Notes: generated by a model not told the origin, from the sequence alone. A stretch of DNA of 64,000 nucleotides from SG8-41 sp036555615 (GCA_036555615.1 DATBKZ010000043.1:24859-88858); one strand, 5' to 3'. Positions 1 to 8,586 are shown, numbered from the stretch's first letter. Numbers and translations: made by a program.

Positions 1-270
1 GACGCGCGGGTGCGATTCCGGCCGTCGTTTTTTCCCTTTACCGAGCCTTCGGCCGAAATCGACATGAGCTTCGGCGACGGCTGGCTCGAAGTGGGCGGCG
101 CCGGCATGGTGCATCCCAACGTCCTGAGGAACGTGGGCGTCGACAGCGAGAAGTTCCAGGGCTTCGCCTTCGGGCTTGGCCCCGACCGGCTGACGATGAT
201 GCGCTACGGGGTGAACGACCTGCGGCTGTTCTTCGAGAATGATCTGCGCTTCCTGAAGCAGTTCAATTGA
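1..270 (+). CDS. pheS: Phenylalanine--tRNA ligase alpha subunit, C-terminal fragment
   Basis: The last 89 codons of pheS are present; the gene begins before the window. The fragment is the C-terminal part of the class II catalytic core, with FTEPSAEIDM and the motif 3 region GFAFGLGPDRLTMMRYG that binds ATP. PheS pairs with PheT as an (alpha-beta)2 enzyme charging tRNA-Phe in the cytosol. The stop at 268-270 lies 5 bases before the pheT ATG, as expected for a coupled pheST operon. Confidence 0.95.
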   Translation, partial: DARVRFRPSFFPFTEPSAEIDMSFGDGWLEVGGAGMVHPNVLRNVGVDSEKFQGFAFGLGPDRLTMMRYGVNDLRLFFENDLRFLKQFN

Positions 271-275
271 CGGGT

Positions 276-2294
276 ATGAGGTTTTCCGAGAATTGGCTGC
301 GCACCTTCGTGAACCCGCCACTCGCGGGGCGCGAGCTTGCCGATGCGCTGTCCATGGGCGGCATTGACGTCGAGCATGTCGAGCGGGACCGCGATGACTG
401 GCTGATCACGACCAAGCCCACCCCCAACCGCGGCGACTGCCTGAGCATGGCCGGCATCGCGCGCGAGGTGGCTGCGGTGACCGGCGCATCGTGGAGCCAG
501 GCCGAGGTCAAGGCCGCGCGCACGTCGATCGCCGACCGCCTGACCGTCACCCTGGAGGCGCCGCAGGCCTGTCCGCGTTATTGTGGGCGGATCGTGCGCG
601 GCGTCAATGCGAATGCGGCCACGCCAGACTGGATGGCGGGCAGGCTCGCCGCGAGCGGCATCCGCTCCGTGAGCGCTCTGGTTGATATCACCAACTACGT
701 CATGCTCGAGCTCGGACAGCCGCTGCACGCATTCGATGCGAAAAAGCTCGAGGGCGGGATTCGGGTGCGACACGCAAGAGCAGGCGAGAAGCTGACGCTG
801 CTGAATGGCGATGCGCCGCCTCTTGCGCCGGACTTTCTCGTCATCGCCGATGAGTCGAAGGCGGTGGCACTGGCAGGCATCATGGGCGGGCTCGACACTT
901 CGGTGACCGGGGCGACGCGCGACGTGTTCCTCGAGAGCGCGTTCTTCAGTCCGGAGGCGATCGCGGGCAAGACCCGGCGGCTCAATGTCGCATCCGAATC
1001 ATCCTATCGATTCGAGCGGGGAGTCGATTTCGGGGGAACGCTCGCCGCGCTCGAGCGCGCCACGCAGCTTGTCATCGAAATCTGCGGCGGCAATGTGGGT
1101 CCGGTATCGGAGGCGCGCACGGCGCTGCCGGCGCGCGAACCGGTGCGCGTGCGGCTCGCGCGCGTGGAGCGCCTGCTCGGCGTGAAACTCGACGGCATCC
1201 AGGTCGGGAACATCCTGCGGCGGCTCCGCTTCGAGTTCTCCGTGGCGGAAGGAGAGTTCCGGGTGACTCCGCCGAGCCACCGCTTTGACATCGCGATCGA
1301 GGAGGATGTGATCGAGGAGCTGGCGCGCATCCACGGCTACGACCGGATTCCCGCGACGCTGCCCGCCGCGCCCCACGCCATGCTGCCGGTGCCGGAGGGA
1401 AAGCGCGACATCGCCTCGATCCGCAGGCTGCTTGCCGCGCGCGACTACCAGGAAATGGTGAGCTACAGCTTCGTCGACGCGGCGTGGGAAGCGGATTTCG
1501 GTGGAAAGGCCGCGCCGGTTGCCCTTGCCAACCCGATTGCCAGCCAGATGGGCGTCATGCGCTCCACGCTGGCGGGCGCGCTGATCGACTGCCTGGTCCA
1601 GAATCTCGCGCGCAAGCAGTCCCGCGTCCGCGTGTTCGAGGTCGGCCGCTGTTTCATGACAGAAGCATCAGGTGGCTATCATCAACCGATGCGAATAGGA
1701 GGTATATCCTACGGTGACACTCGCCACGAGCAGTGGGGCCTGAAGTCGCGGCGCAGCGATTTCTTCGACATCAAGAGCGATGTCGAGGCATTGCTCGCGC
1801 CGCTGACGGCGAAATTCAACCCAGTCGAGCATCCTGCGCTGCATCCGGGCAAGTCGGCCAATATCCTCGTCGGGGGCGTAACCGCAGGCTGGATCGGGGA
1901 ATTGCACCCCCGCTGGCAACGGAAGTATGATTTGCCGCTCGTCCCGGTCCTGTTCGAGCTTGACTACGACGCGGTCAGTGAGCGGGGCCTGCCGGCATAC
2001 AAGGAGATATCGAAATTCCCGCTGGTGCGGCGCGACATCGCGGCCGTCGTCGACGAAAACATCAGCTTTTCGGAGATTCTGGAGGCCCTGCGCCGGCAAC
2101 AGCCGGCCATTGTGGTCGAAATCGGCCTGTTTGACATCTACCGGGGAACGGGTGTAGAAGAAGGCAAAAAGAGTCTTGCTTTCAGGGTGTTATTGCAGGA
2201 TACTCGCAAGACTCTGACCGATGCGGAAGTCGAATCCGCGGTCTCTCAGCTACGCCGGACGCTGCAGCAACAATTCAACGCGAAACTCCGTTGA
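276..2294 (+). CDS. pheT: Phenylalanine--tRNA ligase beta subunit lacking the B2 (EMAPII/OB) domain
   Basis: Beta subunit of PheRS, 672 residues against about 795 in E. coli. The N-terminus (MRFSENWLRTFVNPP) is typical, but after the GGIDVEHVE segment (residues 29-36) the sequence goes straight to TPNRGDCLS (49-57). In ordinary bacterial PheT about 110 residues of tRNA-binding OB fold separate these two blocks. The B3/B4 editing module, B5, the catalytic-like core and the C-terminal anticodon-binding domain (ending near KTLTDAEVESAVSQLRR) appear intact and in frame. ATG 276 was chosen because it matches the family N-terminus; a TTG at 267 overlapping the pheS stop is the alternative. Next come ihfA and a MerR gene, the usual betaproteobacterial order. 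The missing domain could be a real lineage trait or an in-frame assembly deletion. Confidence 0.93.
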   Translation: MRFSENWLRTFVNPPLAGRELADALSMGGIDVEHVERDRDDWLITTKPTPNRGDCLSMAGIAREVAAVTGASWSQAEVKAARTSIADRLTVTLEAPQACPRYCGRIVRGVNANAATPDWMAGRLAASGIRSVSALVDITNYVMLELGQPLHAFDAKKLEGGIRVRHARAGEKLTLLNGDAPPLAPDFLVIADESKAVALAGIMGGLDTSVTGATRDVFLESAFFSPEAIAGKTRRLNVASESSYRFERGVDFGGTLAALERATQLVIEICGGNVGPVSEARTALPAREPVRVRLARVERLLGVKLDGIQVGNILRRLRFEFSVAEGEFRVTPPSHRFDIAIEEDVIEELARIHGYDRIPATLPAAPHAMLPVPEGKRDIASIRRLLAARDYQEMVSYSFVDAAWEADFGGKAAPVALANPIASQMGVMRSTLAGALIDCLVQNLARKQSRVRVFEVGRCFMTEASGGYHQPMRIGGISYGDTRHEQWGLKSRRSDFFDIKSDVEALLAPLTAKFNPVEHPALHPGKSANILVGGVTAGWIGELHPRWQRKYDLPLVPVLFELDYDAVSERGLPAYKEISKFPLVRRDIAAVVDENISFSEILEALRRQQPAIVVEIGLFDIYRGTGVEEGKKSLAFRVLLQDTRKTLTDAEVESAVSQLRRTLQQQFNAKLR

Positions 2295-2305
2295 AAGGGG
2301 ACATG

Positions 2306-2608
2306 ATGACGTTAACCAAGGCCGAACTGGCGGACCTGCTGTTCGAAAAGGTCGGGTTCAACAAGCGCGAAGCCAAGGACATGGTGGAGTCCTTCTTCGA
2401 AGAGGTCCGGACGGCGCTTGAGAACGGGCAGGGCGTGAAGCTCTCCGGCTTCGGCAATTTCCAGCTGCGCGACAAGCCGCAGCGTCCCGGCAGAAACCCC
2501 AAGACGGGGGAAGAGATCCCGATTACGGCGCGCCGCGTCGTGACGTTCCATGCGTCGCAGAAGCTGAAGGCGATCGTGGAGCAGAACTATCATGGAAGCA
2601 AGTCATAA
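2306..2608 (+). CDS. ihfA: Integration host factor subunit alpha
   Basis: A 100-residue HU/IHF DNA-bending protein. It begins MTLTKAELADLLFEKVGFNK and carries the beta-arm motif GRNPKTGEEIPI. The short N-terminus and the position behind pheST identify the alpha subunit; its partner IhfB is not in this window. IHF bends DNA at specific sites in promoters and recombination complexes. The ATG at 2306 is preceded by AAAGGGG at 2294-2300; an adjacent ATG at 2303 is possible. The gene starts just after pheT and overlaps the next gene by 17 bases. Confidence 0.95.
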   Translation: MTLTKAELADLLFEKVGFNKREAKDMVESFFEEVRTALENGQGVKLSGFGNFQLRDKPQRPGRNPKTGEEIPITARRVVTFHASQKLKAIVEQNYHGSKS

Positions 2609-2957
2609 CTCGCGCACGCAGCTGCCGCCGATCCCGGCGAAGCGCTACTTCACCATCGGTGAGGTGAGCGAGCTCTGCGGTGTCAAGCCGCACGTGCTGC
2701 GCTACTGGGAGCAGGAGTTCACGCAGCTGAAGCCGGTCAAGCGGCGCGGCAACCGGCGCTATTACCAGCACCACGAGGTGCTGCTCATCCGCCGCATCCG
2801 CGAGCTCCTCTACGATCAGGGCTTCACCATCAGCGGCGCGCGCAACCGCCTCGACGAGCTGGTGTCAGAGCCGGCGCGGGCGGCGCGCGGTGCGCGCACC
2901 AATCTTGGCCTGCTGCGCAAGGAAATCAAGAGCGTCATCGAAGTGCTGCGCGGCTGA
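2592..2957 (+). CDS. MerR family transcriptional regulator
   Basis: A 121-residue protein with an N-terminal MerR winged helix: FTIGEVSELCGVKPHVLRYWE at about 20-40, followed by RRGNRRYYQHHEVLLIRRIR. The C-terminal dimerisation helix is short (RKEIKSVIEVLRG) and has no clustered cysteines, so a metal sensor of the MerR/CueR type is unlikely. The start lies inside the 3' end of ihfA, which suggests translational coupling. This gene follows ihfA in many beta- and gammaproteobacteria; its regulon is not evident from sequence. Confidence 0.9.
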   Translation: MEASHNSRTQLPPIPAKRYFTIGEVSELCGVKPHVLRYWEQEFTQLKPVKRRGNRRYYQHHEVLLIRRIRELLYDQGFTISGARNRLDELVSEPARAARGARTNLGLLRKEIKSVIEVLRG

Positions 2958-3017
2958 GATCGTTTCGCCGCCGCGGTTTTCATCTCTCCCGTTCCGTCGA
3001 GCCGCGTTCGCGGCTGA

Positions 3018-3023
3018 TATAAT
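3018..3023 (+). promoter_or_regulatory. -10 element of the tRNA-Pro promoter
   Basis: A perfect TATAAT at 3018-3023 lies 9 bases upstream of the tRNA 5' end. No good TTGACA-like -35 box is visible 16-18 bases upstream (the best is TTCCGT), so only the -10 element is called. Confidence 0.55.
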
Positions 3024-3032
3024 TTCAAGCCT

Positions 3033-3109
3033 CGGGGCGTAGCGCAGTCTGGTAGCGTACCGGCATGGGGTGCCGGTGGTCGTGAGTTCAAATCTCACCG
3101 CCCCGACCA
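3033..3109 (+). tRNA. tRNA-Pro (anticodon GGG)
   Basis: A 77-nt cloverleaf. Acceptor arms CGGGGCG/CGCCCCG are perfectly paired. The anticodon loop ATGGGGT is closed by CCGGC/GCCGG, giving anticodon GGG, and the T arm is TGAGTTCAAATCTCA. The discriminator A and CCA are encoded (ACCA at 3106-3109). It decodes CCC and CCU proline codons. It stands alone between the MerR gene and a convergent gene. Confidence 0.97.
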
Positions 3110-3115
3110 GAATTT

Positions 3116-3583
3116 CTAGTCCTTTACCCGCACGTGCTTGCCCAGGTGCGCGCAGTCGGCGTCGGTTTTGAGTCCGGCGGCGCGAATGCCGTGGGCCGCG
3201 AGCTCCTCGTCGCGCTCCTGGGTATCGCCGGTGACGCCGACTGCCCCGATCACTTCGCCCCGGGCGTCGCGGATCAGCATGCCGCCGCCTTCGGGGAAGA
3301 TCCTGCCGCCCGATGCGTTGATCAGGTAGTTCATGAAAAGTGGCCGCTCCTCGGTGCGGACGCGCACCAGGCTTGACGAGCGCCCGAGTGCGAGCGCGGC
3401 GTAGGCTTTGCCCATCGCCATCTCGAACCGCATCATCGCCGAGTCGTCCTCCTTCTTGAACGCCTTGACGTGCGCGCCGGGATCGGTCACGACGACGCTC
3501 ACGGGCCGGCAATTGAGCTCGCGTGCGCGGGCGAGCGCTGCGTTGATGATGTCGTCAGATTGCTTGAGCGTGACTTCGGACAC
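3116..3583 (-). CDS. GlcG/HbpS family heme-binding protein
   Basis: A 155-residue single-domain GlcG/HbpS (DUF336) protein. Family features seen are the FEMAMGKAYAALALG helix, a GGRIFPEGGGMLIRD segment and the VIGAVGVTGDTQERDEELAA motif. HbpS members bind heme or act as accessory redox sensors; GlcG is encoded in glycolate operons but its function is unsettled. GTG 3583 was chosen because GGAGG lies 6 bases upstream; an in-frame GTG at 3595 is possible. It is convergent with tRNA-Pro and divergent from the Bug receptor gene. The ligand is not predictable from sequence. Confidence 0.85.
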   Translation of the reverse strand: MSEVTLKQSDDIINAALARARELNCRPVSVVVTDPGAHVKAFKKEDDSAMMRFEMAMGKAYAALALGRSSSLVRVRTEERPLFMNYLINASGGRIFPEGGGMLIRDARGEVIGAVGVTGDTQERDEELAAHGIRAAGLKTDADCAHLGKHVRVKD

Positions 3584-3722
3584 TGCATCCTCCACTTTGT
3601 CGGGCGTGACGCCACCGGGTCCTTAATGGTAAGTCCCCCTCCGGAAAACGCAAACAGGGCTAGCGACATGCACTAGAATGCGAACCGGAGGCTGTGACAA
3701 ACAAGAACGAGGAGGAACCCCC

Positions 3723-4718
3723 ATGACACGAGTTCTGCGGCGACATCCTGCTGCAAAAGCCATCTTCTCCGGCATCGTGCTTGCGCTCTTCGCGCAAGCG
3801 CAAGCCTGGTCGGCGGAGAGCTATCCCGCCAGACCGATCCGGCTCCTAGTGGGTTTTGCCCCCGGGGGCGCGAACGACCTAGTGGCGCGCGGCGTCGCGA
3901 CGAGACTCAGCCCGCGCATCGGCCAGCAGGTAATCGTTGAGAATCGCGCGGGGGCCGGCGGCAACATTGCCACCGAGCTCGCGGCGCGCGCCGCGCCCGA
4001 TGGCTACACGATGCTGCTTGCCTCCGTGGCGTCATTTGCGATGAGCCCGGCTCTGCTCGGCAAGGTGCCGTTCGACCCGATCAACGATTTCGCGCCGGTG
4101 ACGCGGGCGGTAGTGGTGACGGCCATACTGTCGGTGCACCCGACGGTCCCGGCCAGGTCCCTTAAGCAGTTCGTGACGCTCGCCAAAAGGCAGCCCGGCG
4201 CGATCAATTGTGCGACTCCAGGCGCGGGCAGCATCGCGCACCTCGCCTTCGAGCGCTTCTGGAAGACGGCGGGCATTCGCCTGAACCAGGTGCCCTACAA
4301 GGGTGGCGGCCCGGCGGTCGCGGACGCCATCGCCGGACACGTCGACAGCATCGCCGGCCTGATCTCGACGCAGACCCCGCACGTGCGGGCGGGAAGGCTG
4401 CGGGCGCTCGCCGTCACCAGCGCGAAACGGTCGGCGGCCTTGCCCGAAGTGCCGACGATTGCCGAGTCTGGCTATCCGGGATTCGAGTCGAGCGGATGGC
4501 TCGGCTTCGCCTTTCCGGCGCGCACGCCGACAGCGATCGTCGACCGCATGCACCGGGAAATCGTGGCGGTCCTCAACCTGCGCGAGGTGCAGCAGCAGCT
4601 CGAGAGCCTCGGGCTCGACGCCGAGCCCAACGATCCCGCGTCCTTTCACGCGCTGATCAAGGCCGATCACGCGAAGTGGGACCAGGTGGTCCGGGAAGCG
4701 GGGTTGCGCCAGAAGTGA
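3723..4718 (+). CDS. Bug/TctC family periplasmic solute-binding protein
   Basis: A 331-residue receptor of the tripartite tricarboxylate transporter type. It has an N-terminal signal peptide (hydrophobic core FSGIVLALFAQAQA, cleavage near WSA-ES) and the family signatures YPARPIRLLVGFAPGG and VENRAGAGGNIATE. GGAGGA lies about 6 bases before the ATG. TctC proteins capture carboxylates or related anions for TctAB permeases, but no TctA or TctB gene is nearby, so this is an orphan receptor of the expanded Bug family. Its stop overlaps the GTG start of the nitrilase gene (GTGA), which suggests a shared substrate, perhaps an amide or nitrile-derived acid. That link is inference. Confidence 0.9.
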   Translation: MTRVLRRHPAAKAIFSGIVLALFAQAQAWSAESYPARPIRLLVGFAPGGANDLVARGVATRLSPRIGQQVIVENRAGAGGNIATELAARAAPDGYTMLLASVASFAMSPALLGKVPFDPINDFAPVTRAVVVTAILSVHPTVPARSLKQFVTLAKRQPGAINCATPGAGSIAHLAFERFWKTAGIRLNQVPYKGGGPAVADAIAGHVDSIAGLISTQTPHVRAGRLRALAVTSAKRSAALPEVPTIAESGYPGFESSGWLGFAFPARTPTAIVDRMHREIVAVLNLREVQQQLESLGLDAEPNDPASFHALIKADHAKWDQVVREAGLRQK

Positions 4719-5542
4719 GCAGCGTCCGCATTGCCTGCCTGCAGCTCAACGCGGGGAACGATTTCGCCCTCAATCTGGCAACGCTCACGGCCATGGCGCG
4801 CGAGGCGGCCGCGGGCGGCGCGCGGTTCGTCTTTTCGCCTGAATACGTCCTGATGATGGACGGCAGCGGGCGCACCATGCGCGAAAGGGCGCTGGATGCG
4901 AGGGGCGAGCCGGCGCTGTCTGCGTTGATCGAGCTCTCGCGCGAGCTCCGGGTGTGGCACCTCGTCGGCTCGCTTACGCTGAAAACCGATGACGGCCGCC
5001 TGCTCAATCGCTCGATTCTCATCTCGGACCGCGGGGAGGTCGTTGCTACCTACGACAAGATCCACATGTTCGATGCCACTTTGCCGGGCGGGACGGTGAT
5101 CCGCGAGTCGAGCGCCTACCGGCCGGGCAGCCGCGCGGTGGTCGCCGCCACGCCCTGGGGCGCGCTGGGCATGACAGTGTGCTATGACCTGCGATTCCCG
5201 CATCTTTACCGGGCCCTGGCCCAAGGCGGGGCCGTCATGCTCGCCGTACCTTCTTCGTTCCAGCGCGAGACCGGCAAAGCCCACTGGCACACGCTGCTGC
5301 GCGCGCGTGCGATCGAGAACGCATGCTTCGTAATTGCGGCGGCCATGTGCGGCGACCATCCCGGCAGCCGCATGACCTACGGCCACAGCCTGGTCGTCGA
5401 CCCGTGGGGCGAAATCCTCGCCGAGGGCGGTGACGCCCCAGAGGTGGTCTGTGCCGACCTCGATCTCGCACGGGTAGGCGAGGTGCGCTCGCTGCTGCCG
5501 TCGCTCACCCACGACCGGCCGTATGCGCCGCCGACAGCCTGA
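4715..5542 (+). CDS. Carbon-nitrogen hydrolase (nitrilase superfamily, Nit-like)
   Basis: A 275-residue cytosolic amidase of the nitrilase superfamily. The Glu-Lys-Cys triad is visible: E43 in FSPEYV, K115 in YDKIHMFD and C156 in TVCYDLRFPHLYR. CYDLRFPHLYR and the C-terminal LVVDPWGEILAE resemble the Nit1/Nit2 (deaminated glutathione or omega-amidase) branch rather than aliphatic nitrilases. The GTG start overlaps the preceding receptor stop by 4 bases, so the two are probably co-translated. The length fits the family. Exact substrate is unresolved; deaminated-glutathione repair is one option. Confidence 0.9.
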   Translation: MSSVRIACLQLNAGNDFALNLATLTAMAREAAAGGARFVFSPEYVLMMDGSGRTMRERALDARGEPALSALIELSRELRVWHLVGSLTLKTDDGRLLNRSILISDRGEVVATYDKIHMFDATLPGGTVIRESSAYRPGSRAVVAATPWGALGMTVCYDLRFPHLYRALAQGGAVMLAVPSSFQRETGKAHWHTLLRARAIENACFVIAAAMCGDHPGSRMTYGHSLVVDPWGEILAEGGDAPEVVCADLDLARVGEVRSLLPSLTHDRPYAPPTA

Positions 5543-5607
5543 TGCCGGTGCTAAAATCCCCGCGGCCGCCGGGCTCAATTGCCGGTTGCCGTTCAACGGA
5601 GGCGCAC

Positions 5608-6165
5608 ATGGGCTACTCACTGCAGGACTTCACCCGCGATACGCGCGAGATATTGAAAGCCGGCTCGAGCCGCGCACAGGTCGAGAAGGTCAAGACCAAG
5701 ATGGAGCGTCTGCTGGTCGACCCGGAATTCGTGAAGCAGTACTTTGGTGACGATCAGCCGCTGGGGCTGAAGCGGATCCATATCGACCCCACGGGATTCG
5801 AGGTCATGACCTATCGCTACCACGAGGCGCGCAAGTCCAATCCCCATGACCACGGTGACTCATGGGCGATCTACGGCCAGGTTGCCGAGTACACCGAGAT
5901 GACGCTGTGGGAGCGCACGGACGACGGCTCCGATCGCGATATCGCAAAGCTCAAGGCGGGCACCCCCTACCGCCTCAATCCGGGCAAGGCCGGCGTCTAC
6001 TACGGCCGCGAGCTGCATTCGACGGCCACTCCCGTCAATACCCGCTACCTGCGCGTCACCGGCACCGACCTGGAGAATATCGAGCGGCTGCGGATCGACG
6101 CTGCCAGCGGCAAGATCAGTCGCATTCACGGACGGCAAACGGGAGCGCCTGCGAAAGTGCGGTAG
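5608..6165 (+). CDS. Cupin-like protein of unknown function
   Basis: A 185-residue soluble protein without signal peptide. Residues about 68-140 look like a cupin barrel: KSNPHDHGDSWAIYGQ resembles the first cupin metal motif (His-x-His-Gly) and YYGRELHSTATP the second. This pattern recalls cysteine or thiol dioxygenase-like proteins, but the family was not identified with certainty. CGGAGG lies 6 bases before the ATG. It sits 65 bases after the nitrilase gene on the same strand and may belong to that transcript. A metal-dependent dioxygenase role is only a suggestion. Confidence 0.7.
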   Translation: MGYSLQDFTRDTREILKAGSSRAQVEKVKTKMERLLVDPEFVKQYFGDDQPLGLKRIHIDPTGFEVMTYRYHEARKSNPHDHGDSWAIYGQVAEYTEMTLWERTDDGSDRDIAKLKAGTPYRLNPGKAGVYYGRELHSTATPVNTRYLRVTGTDLENIERLRIDAASGKISRIHGRQTGAPAKVR

Positions 6166-6213
6166 AGCGCGGCGCAACGGGAGCGGTCGGGCCAGTCGCG
6201 GACACCATCAGTC

Positions 6214-6960
6214 ATGCGCATCCTCCTCAGCAATGATGACGGTTACTTCGCGCCGGGCATCACGCTGCTCGCGGAGATGCTCTCGCCGCTGGGGGAGATC
6301 ACGGTGGTCGCGCCGGAGCGCGATCGCAGCGGGGCCAGCAACTCGCTCACGCTCGACCGCCCCCTGACCGTGCGCCGGGCGCAGGGGCGCGTCCACTACG
6401 TCAATGGCACGCCGACCGATTGCGTCCACCTGGCGGTGACGGGGCTCCTGAAGCAGCTTCCGGACATCGTGATATCGGGCATTAACCACGGCGCCAACAT
6501 GGGGGACGACACCATATACTCGGGGACGGTCGCGGCCGCCACCGAGGGCTTTCTGCTCGGCATCCCGTCGATGGCGATTTCGCTGGTGAGCGAGAGCGCG
6601 GGCCATTTCCGGACCGCCGGGCGCGTGGCGGTGGAGCTCGTTACGCGGCTGCAGCGGCAGATGCCTGCCGAGCCGTTCCTGCTCAACGTCAACGTTCCGG
6701 ATGTCGAGTACGCCGCACTGCGCGGTTTCCAGGTGACGCGCCTCGGCAAGCGCCACAAGGCGGAACCCGTGGTGAAGACCACGACGCCGCGCGGGGAAAA
6801 AGTCTATTGGATCGGCGCGGCGGGCAGCGCCCAGGACGCGGGAGCGGGCACGGATTTCCACGCAGTTGCCAACCAGCGCGTCTCGATCACGCCGCTGCAG
6901 ATGGACCTCACCCGCTACGCGCAGCTCGAAGCGATCAGCGTCTGGCTCGCAGGCCAGTGA
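6214..6960 (+). CDS. surE: 5'/3'-nucleotidase SurE
   Basis: A 248-residue SurE phosphatase, full length. The metal-binding N-terminus MRILLSNDDGYFAPG supplies D8 and D9; other conserved blocks are ERDRSGASNSLT, VNGTPTDCVHLA and ISGINHGANMGDD. SurE dephosphorylates nucleoside 5'- and 3'-monophosphates and short polyphosphate in the cytosol. It heads the surE-pcm-nlpD cluster, which in many beta- and gammaproteobacteria ends with rpoS. Confidence 0.96.
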   Translation: MRILLSNDDGYFAPGITLLAEMLSPLGEITVVAPERDRSGASNSLTLDRPLTVRRAQGRVHYVNGTPTDCVHLAVTGLLKQLPDIVISGINHGANMGDDTIYSGTVAAATEGFLLGIPSMAISLVSESAGHFRTAGRVAVELVTRLQRQMPAEPFLLNVNVPDVEYAALRGFQVTRLGKRHKAEPVVKTTTPRGEKVYWIGAAGSAQDAGAGTDFHAVANQRVSITPLQMDLTRYAQLEAISVWLAGQ

Positions 6961-7000
6961 GCGGTGACCGGTGGCGAGTGAGCGGCACGGGTTAAGCAGG

Positions 7001-7654
7001 ATGCGGGACACCGGGATCGGGATGACCTCGCAGCGCACTCGGATGCGCATGGTCGAGCGGCTGCGCGCGCAGGGCATCCGGGACGAGACCGTGCTGGCCG
7101 CCATGGGAGAGGTGCCGCGCCATATCTTCGTGGACGAGGCGCTGGCGAGCCGGGCCTACGAAGACATTGCGCTGCCGCTCGGCTACGGGCAGACCATCTC
7201 GAGCCCGCATACCGTGGCGCGGATGACGGAGCTGGCGCGCAACGGCCGCATGCTCGGCAAGGTGCTGGAGGTCGGTACCGGTTGCGGCTACCAGACTGCC
7301 GTCCTCGGGCGGGTCGCGAAGCAGGTCTACTCGATGGAGCGCCTGGCCGCGCTCATCCGGAAGGCGCGCAGGAATTTGCGCGAGGCGGGTGTGCGCAACG
7401 TCCATCTGCGCCACGGCGACGGACATGCTGGCATGCCCGAGGTTGCGCCGTTCGACGCCATCCTGTTGACTGCGGCGGCGCCGCGCGCGCCCGGCAAGCT
7501 GCTCGAGCAGCTCGACGTCGGTGGTAGAATGGTTCTGCCGCTCGTGCGCAACGACGAGCAGCATCTGTTTCTCATCGAACGCACGGCGCGGGGCATGGTC
7601 GAACGCCGCATGGATCCAGTCGTATTCGTTCCTTTGCTGTCGGGAGTGGGCTAG
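7001..7654 (+). CDS. pcm: Protein-L-isoaspartate O-methyltransferase
   Basis: A 217-residue SAM-dependent methyltransferase that repairs isoaspartyl damage in proteins. Seen are the family N-terminus RLRAQGIRDETVLAAM, the substrate motif GYGQTISSPHTVARM and the SAM-binding VLEVGTGCGYQTAVL. An ATG at 7022 (MTSQRTRMRM) is an equally plausible start. It lies 40 bases after surE and 23 bases before nlpD, so the three genes are probably one transcript. Confidence 0.95.
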   Translation: MRDTGIGMTSQRTRMRMVERLRAQGIRDETVLAAMGEVPRHIFVDEALASRAYEDIALPLGYGQTISSPHTVARMTELARNGRMLGKVLEVGTGCGYQTAVLGRVAKQVYSMERLAALIRKARRNLREAGVRNVHLRHGDGHAGMPEVAPFDAILLTAAAPRAPGKLLEQLDVGGRMVLPLVRNDEQHLFLIERTARGMVERRMDPVVFVPLLSGVG

Positions 7655-7677
7655 GCCGCAGTTATCGGTGCGCTGAC

Positions 7678-8586
7678 GTGACCCCACTCGCCCTGAGAAC
7701 CATAGTCGCGTGCGTGCTTGGGACAGCCGTCGCGACGGGCTGCTCGGTCCGGACGGGTGCTCCGGTCGTCGACCGCACGCGCGATGCCAAGGCTGCTCCC
7801 GCGAAACCAGCCGCGGCCGTGAAATCGGCACAGCGGCCGGCCGATGCCCGGCCCGCCTTCCACACGGTCAGGAAGGGCGACACCCTCTACAGCATCGCCC
7901 TCGATTATGGGCTCGATTACCGCGAGTTGGCCCAGTGGAACGGCGTCACAGCGGCGAGCGTCATCAGCGTCGGCCAGCAGCTACGATTGAGCCCGCCGCC
8001 GGCCGCGGCGGCAGCGGCTGCCCCGTTGCAGGCAGCGCCCGTGGTGCAGGCGAGGCCGCTGGACGCGACCCCGCTTGCCGGGGGCGATGGCAGCATCAAG
8101 ACTCAACCGAAGGCCGTGCGCGCTCCGTACTCCGACCAGACCTACGCGCAGATGGCGAGCCTCAAGCCCGGACTGCCCCCTGCGGTCGAGCCGCCGCCCG
8201 GCCAGGGCGGCGAGGAAACGGTCGCCTGGGCGTGGCCGGCGAGCGGGAAGGTGATTCGCGCCTTCGGCGACGGCGCCAACCAGAGAGGCATCAGCATTGC
8301 CGGCAAGCTGGGACAGCCGGTGCATGCCAGCGCTTCCGGCAGAGTGATCTTCAGCGGCACCGGCATCCGCGGCTTCGGCAAGCTAATCGTGATCAAGCAC
8401 AACAGCACCTTCCTCAGCGTATACGCTCACAACAACAACCTGCTGGTGAAGGAAGGCCAGAACGTCACGAAGGGCCAGAAGATCGCGGAAATGGGCGCAA
8501 CCGACGCCGATCAGGTGCGGTTGCACTTCGAGATCCGCCGGTTCGGCAAGCCGGTCGACCCGATGACGCTCCTGCCGCCCGCCTGA
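7678..8586 (+). CDS. nlpD: NlpD-like lipoprotein, LysM and degenerate LytM/M23 domains
   Basis: A 302-residue outer-membrane lipoprotein. The signal sequence ends in a lipobox with Cys22 (ATGC). A LysM domain follows (FHTVRKGDTLYSIALDYGL, about 60-105), then a low-complexity Ala/Pro linker, and a C-terminal M23 fold (about 190-300). In the M23 domain the zinc ligands of active peptidases are absent: GISIAG replaces HxGxD and YAHNNN resembles E. coli NlpD. It is therefore probably an amidase activator in septal peptidoglycan splitting, not an endopeptidase. The start is GTG. The next gene is on the opposite strand, 6 bases after the stop, and no rpoS follows. Confidence 0.93.
   Translation: MTPLALRTIVACVLGTAVATGCSVRTGAPVVDRTRDAKAAPAKPAAAVKSAQRPADARPAFHTVRKGDTLYSIALDYGLDYRELAQWNGVTAASVISVGQQLRLSPPPAAAAAAAPLQAAPVVQARPLDATPLAGGDGSIKTQPKAVRAPYSDQTYAQMASLKPGLPPAVEPPPGQGGEETVAWAWPASGKVIRAFGDGANQRGISIAGKLGQPVHASASGRVIFSGTGIRGFGKLIVIKHNSTFLSVYAHNNNLLVKEGQNVTKGQKIAEMGATDADQVRLHFEIRRFGKPVDPMTLLPPA

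Noticed and set aside
4208..4714. Extension of the nitrilase frame into the Bug receptor
   Set aside because: It is out of frame with the receptor and lacks homology; the nitrilase begins at GTG 4715.
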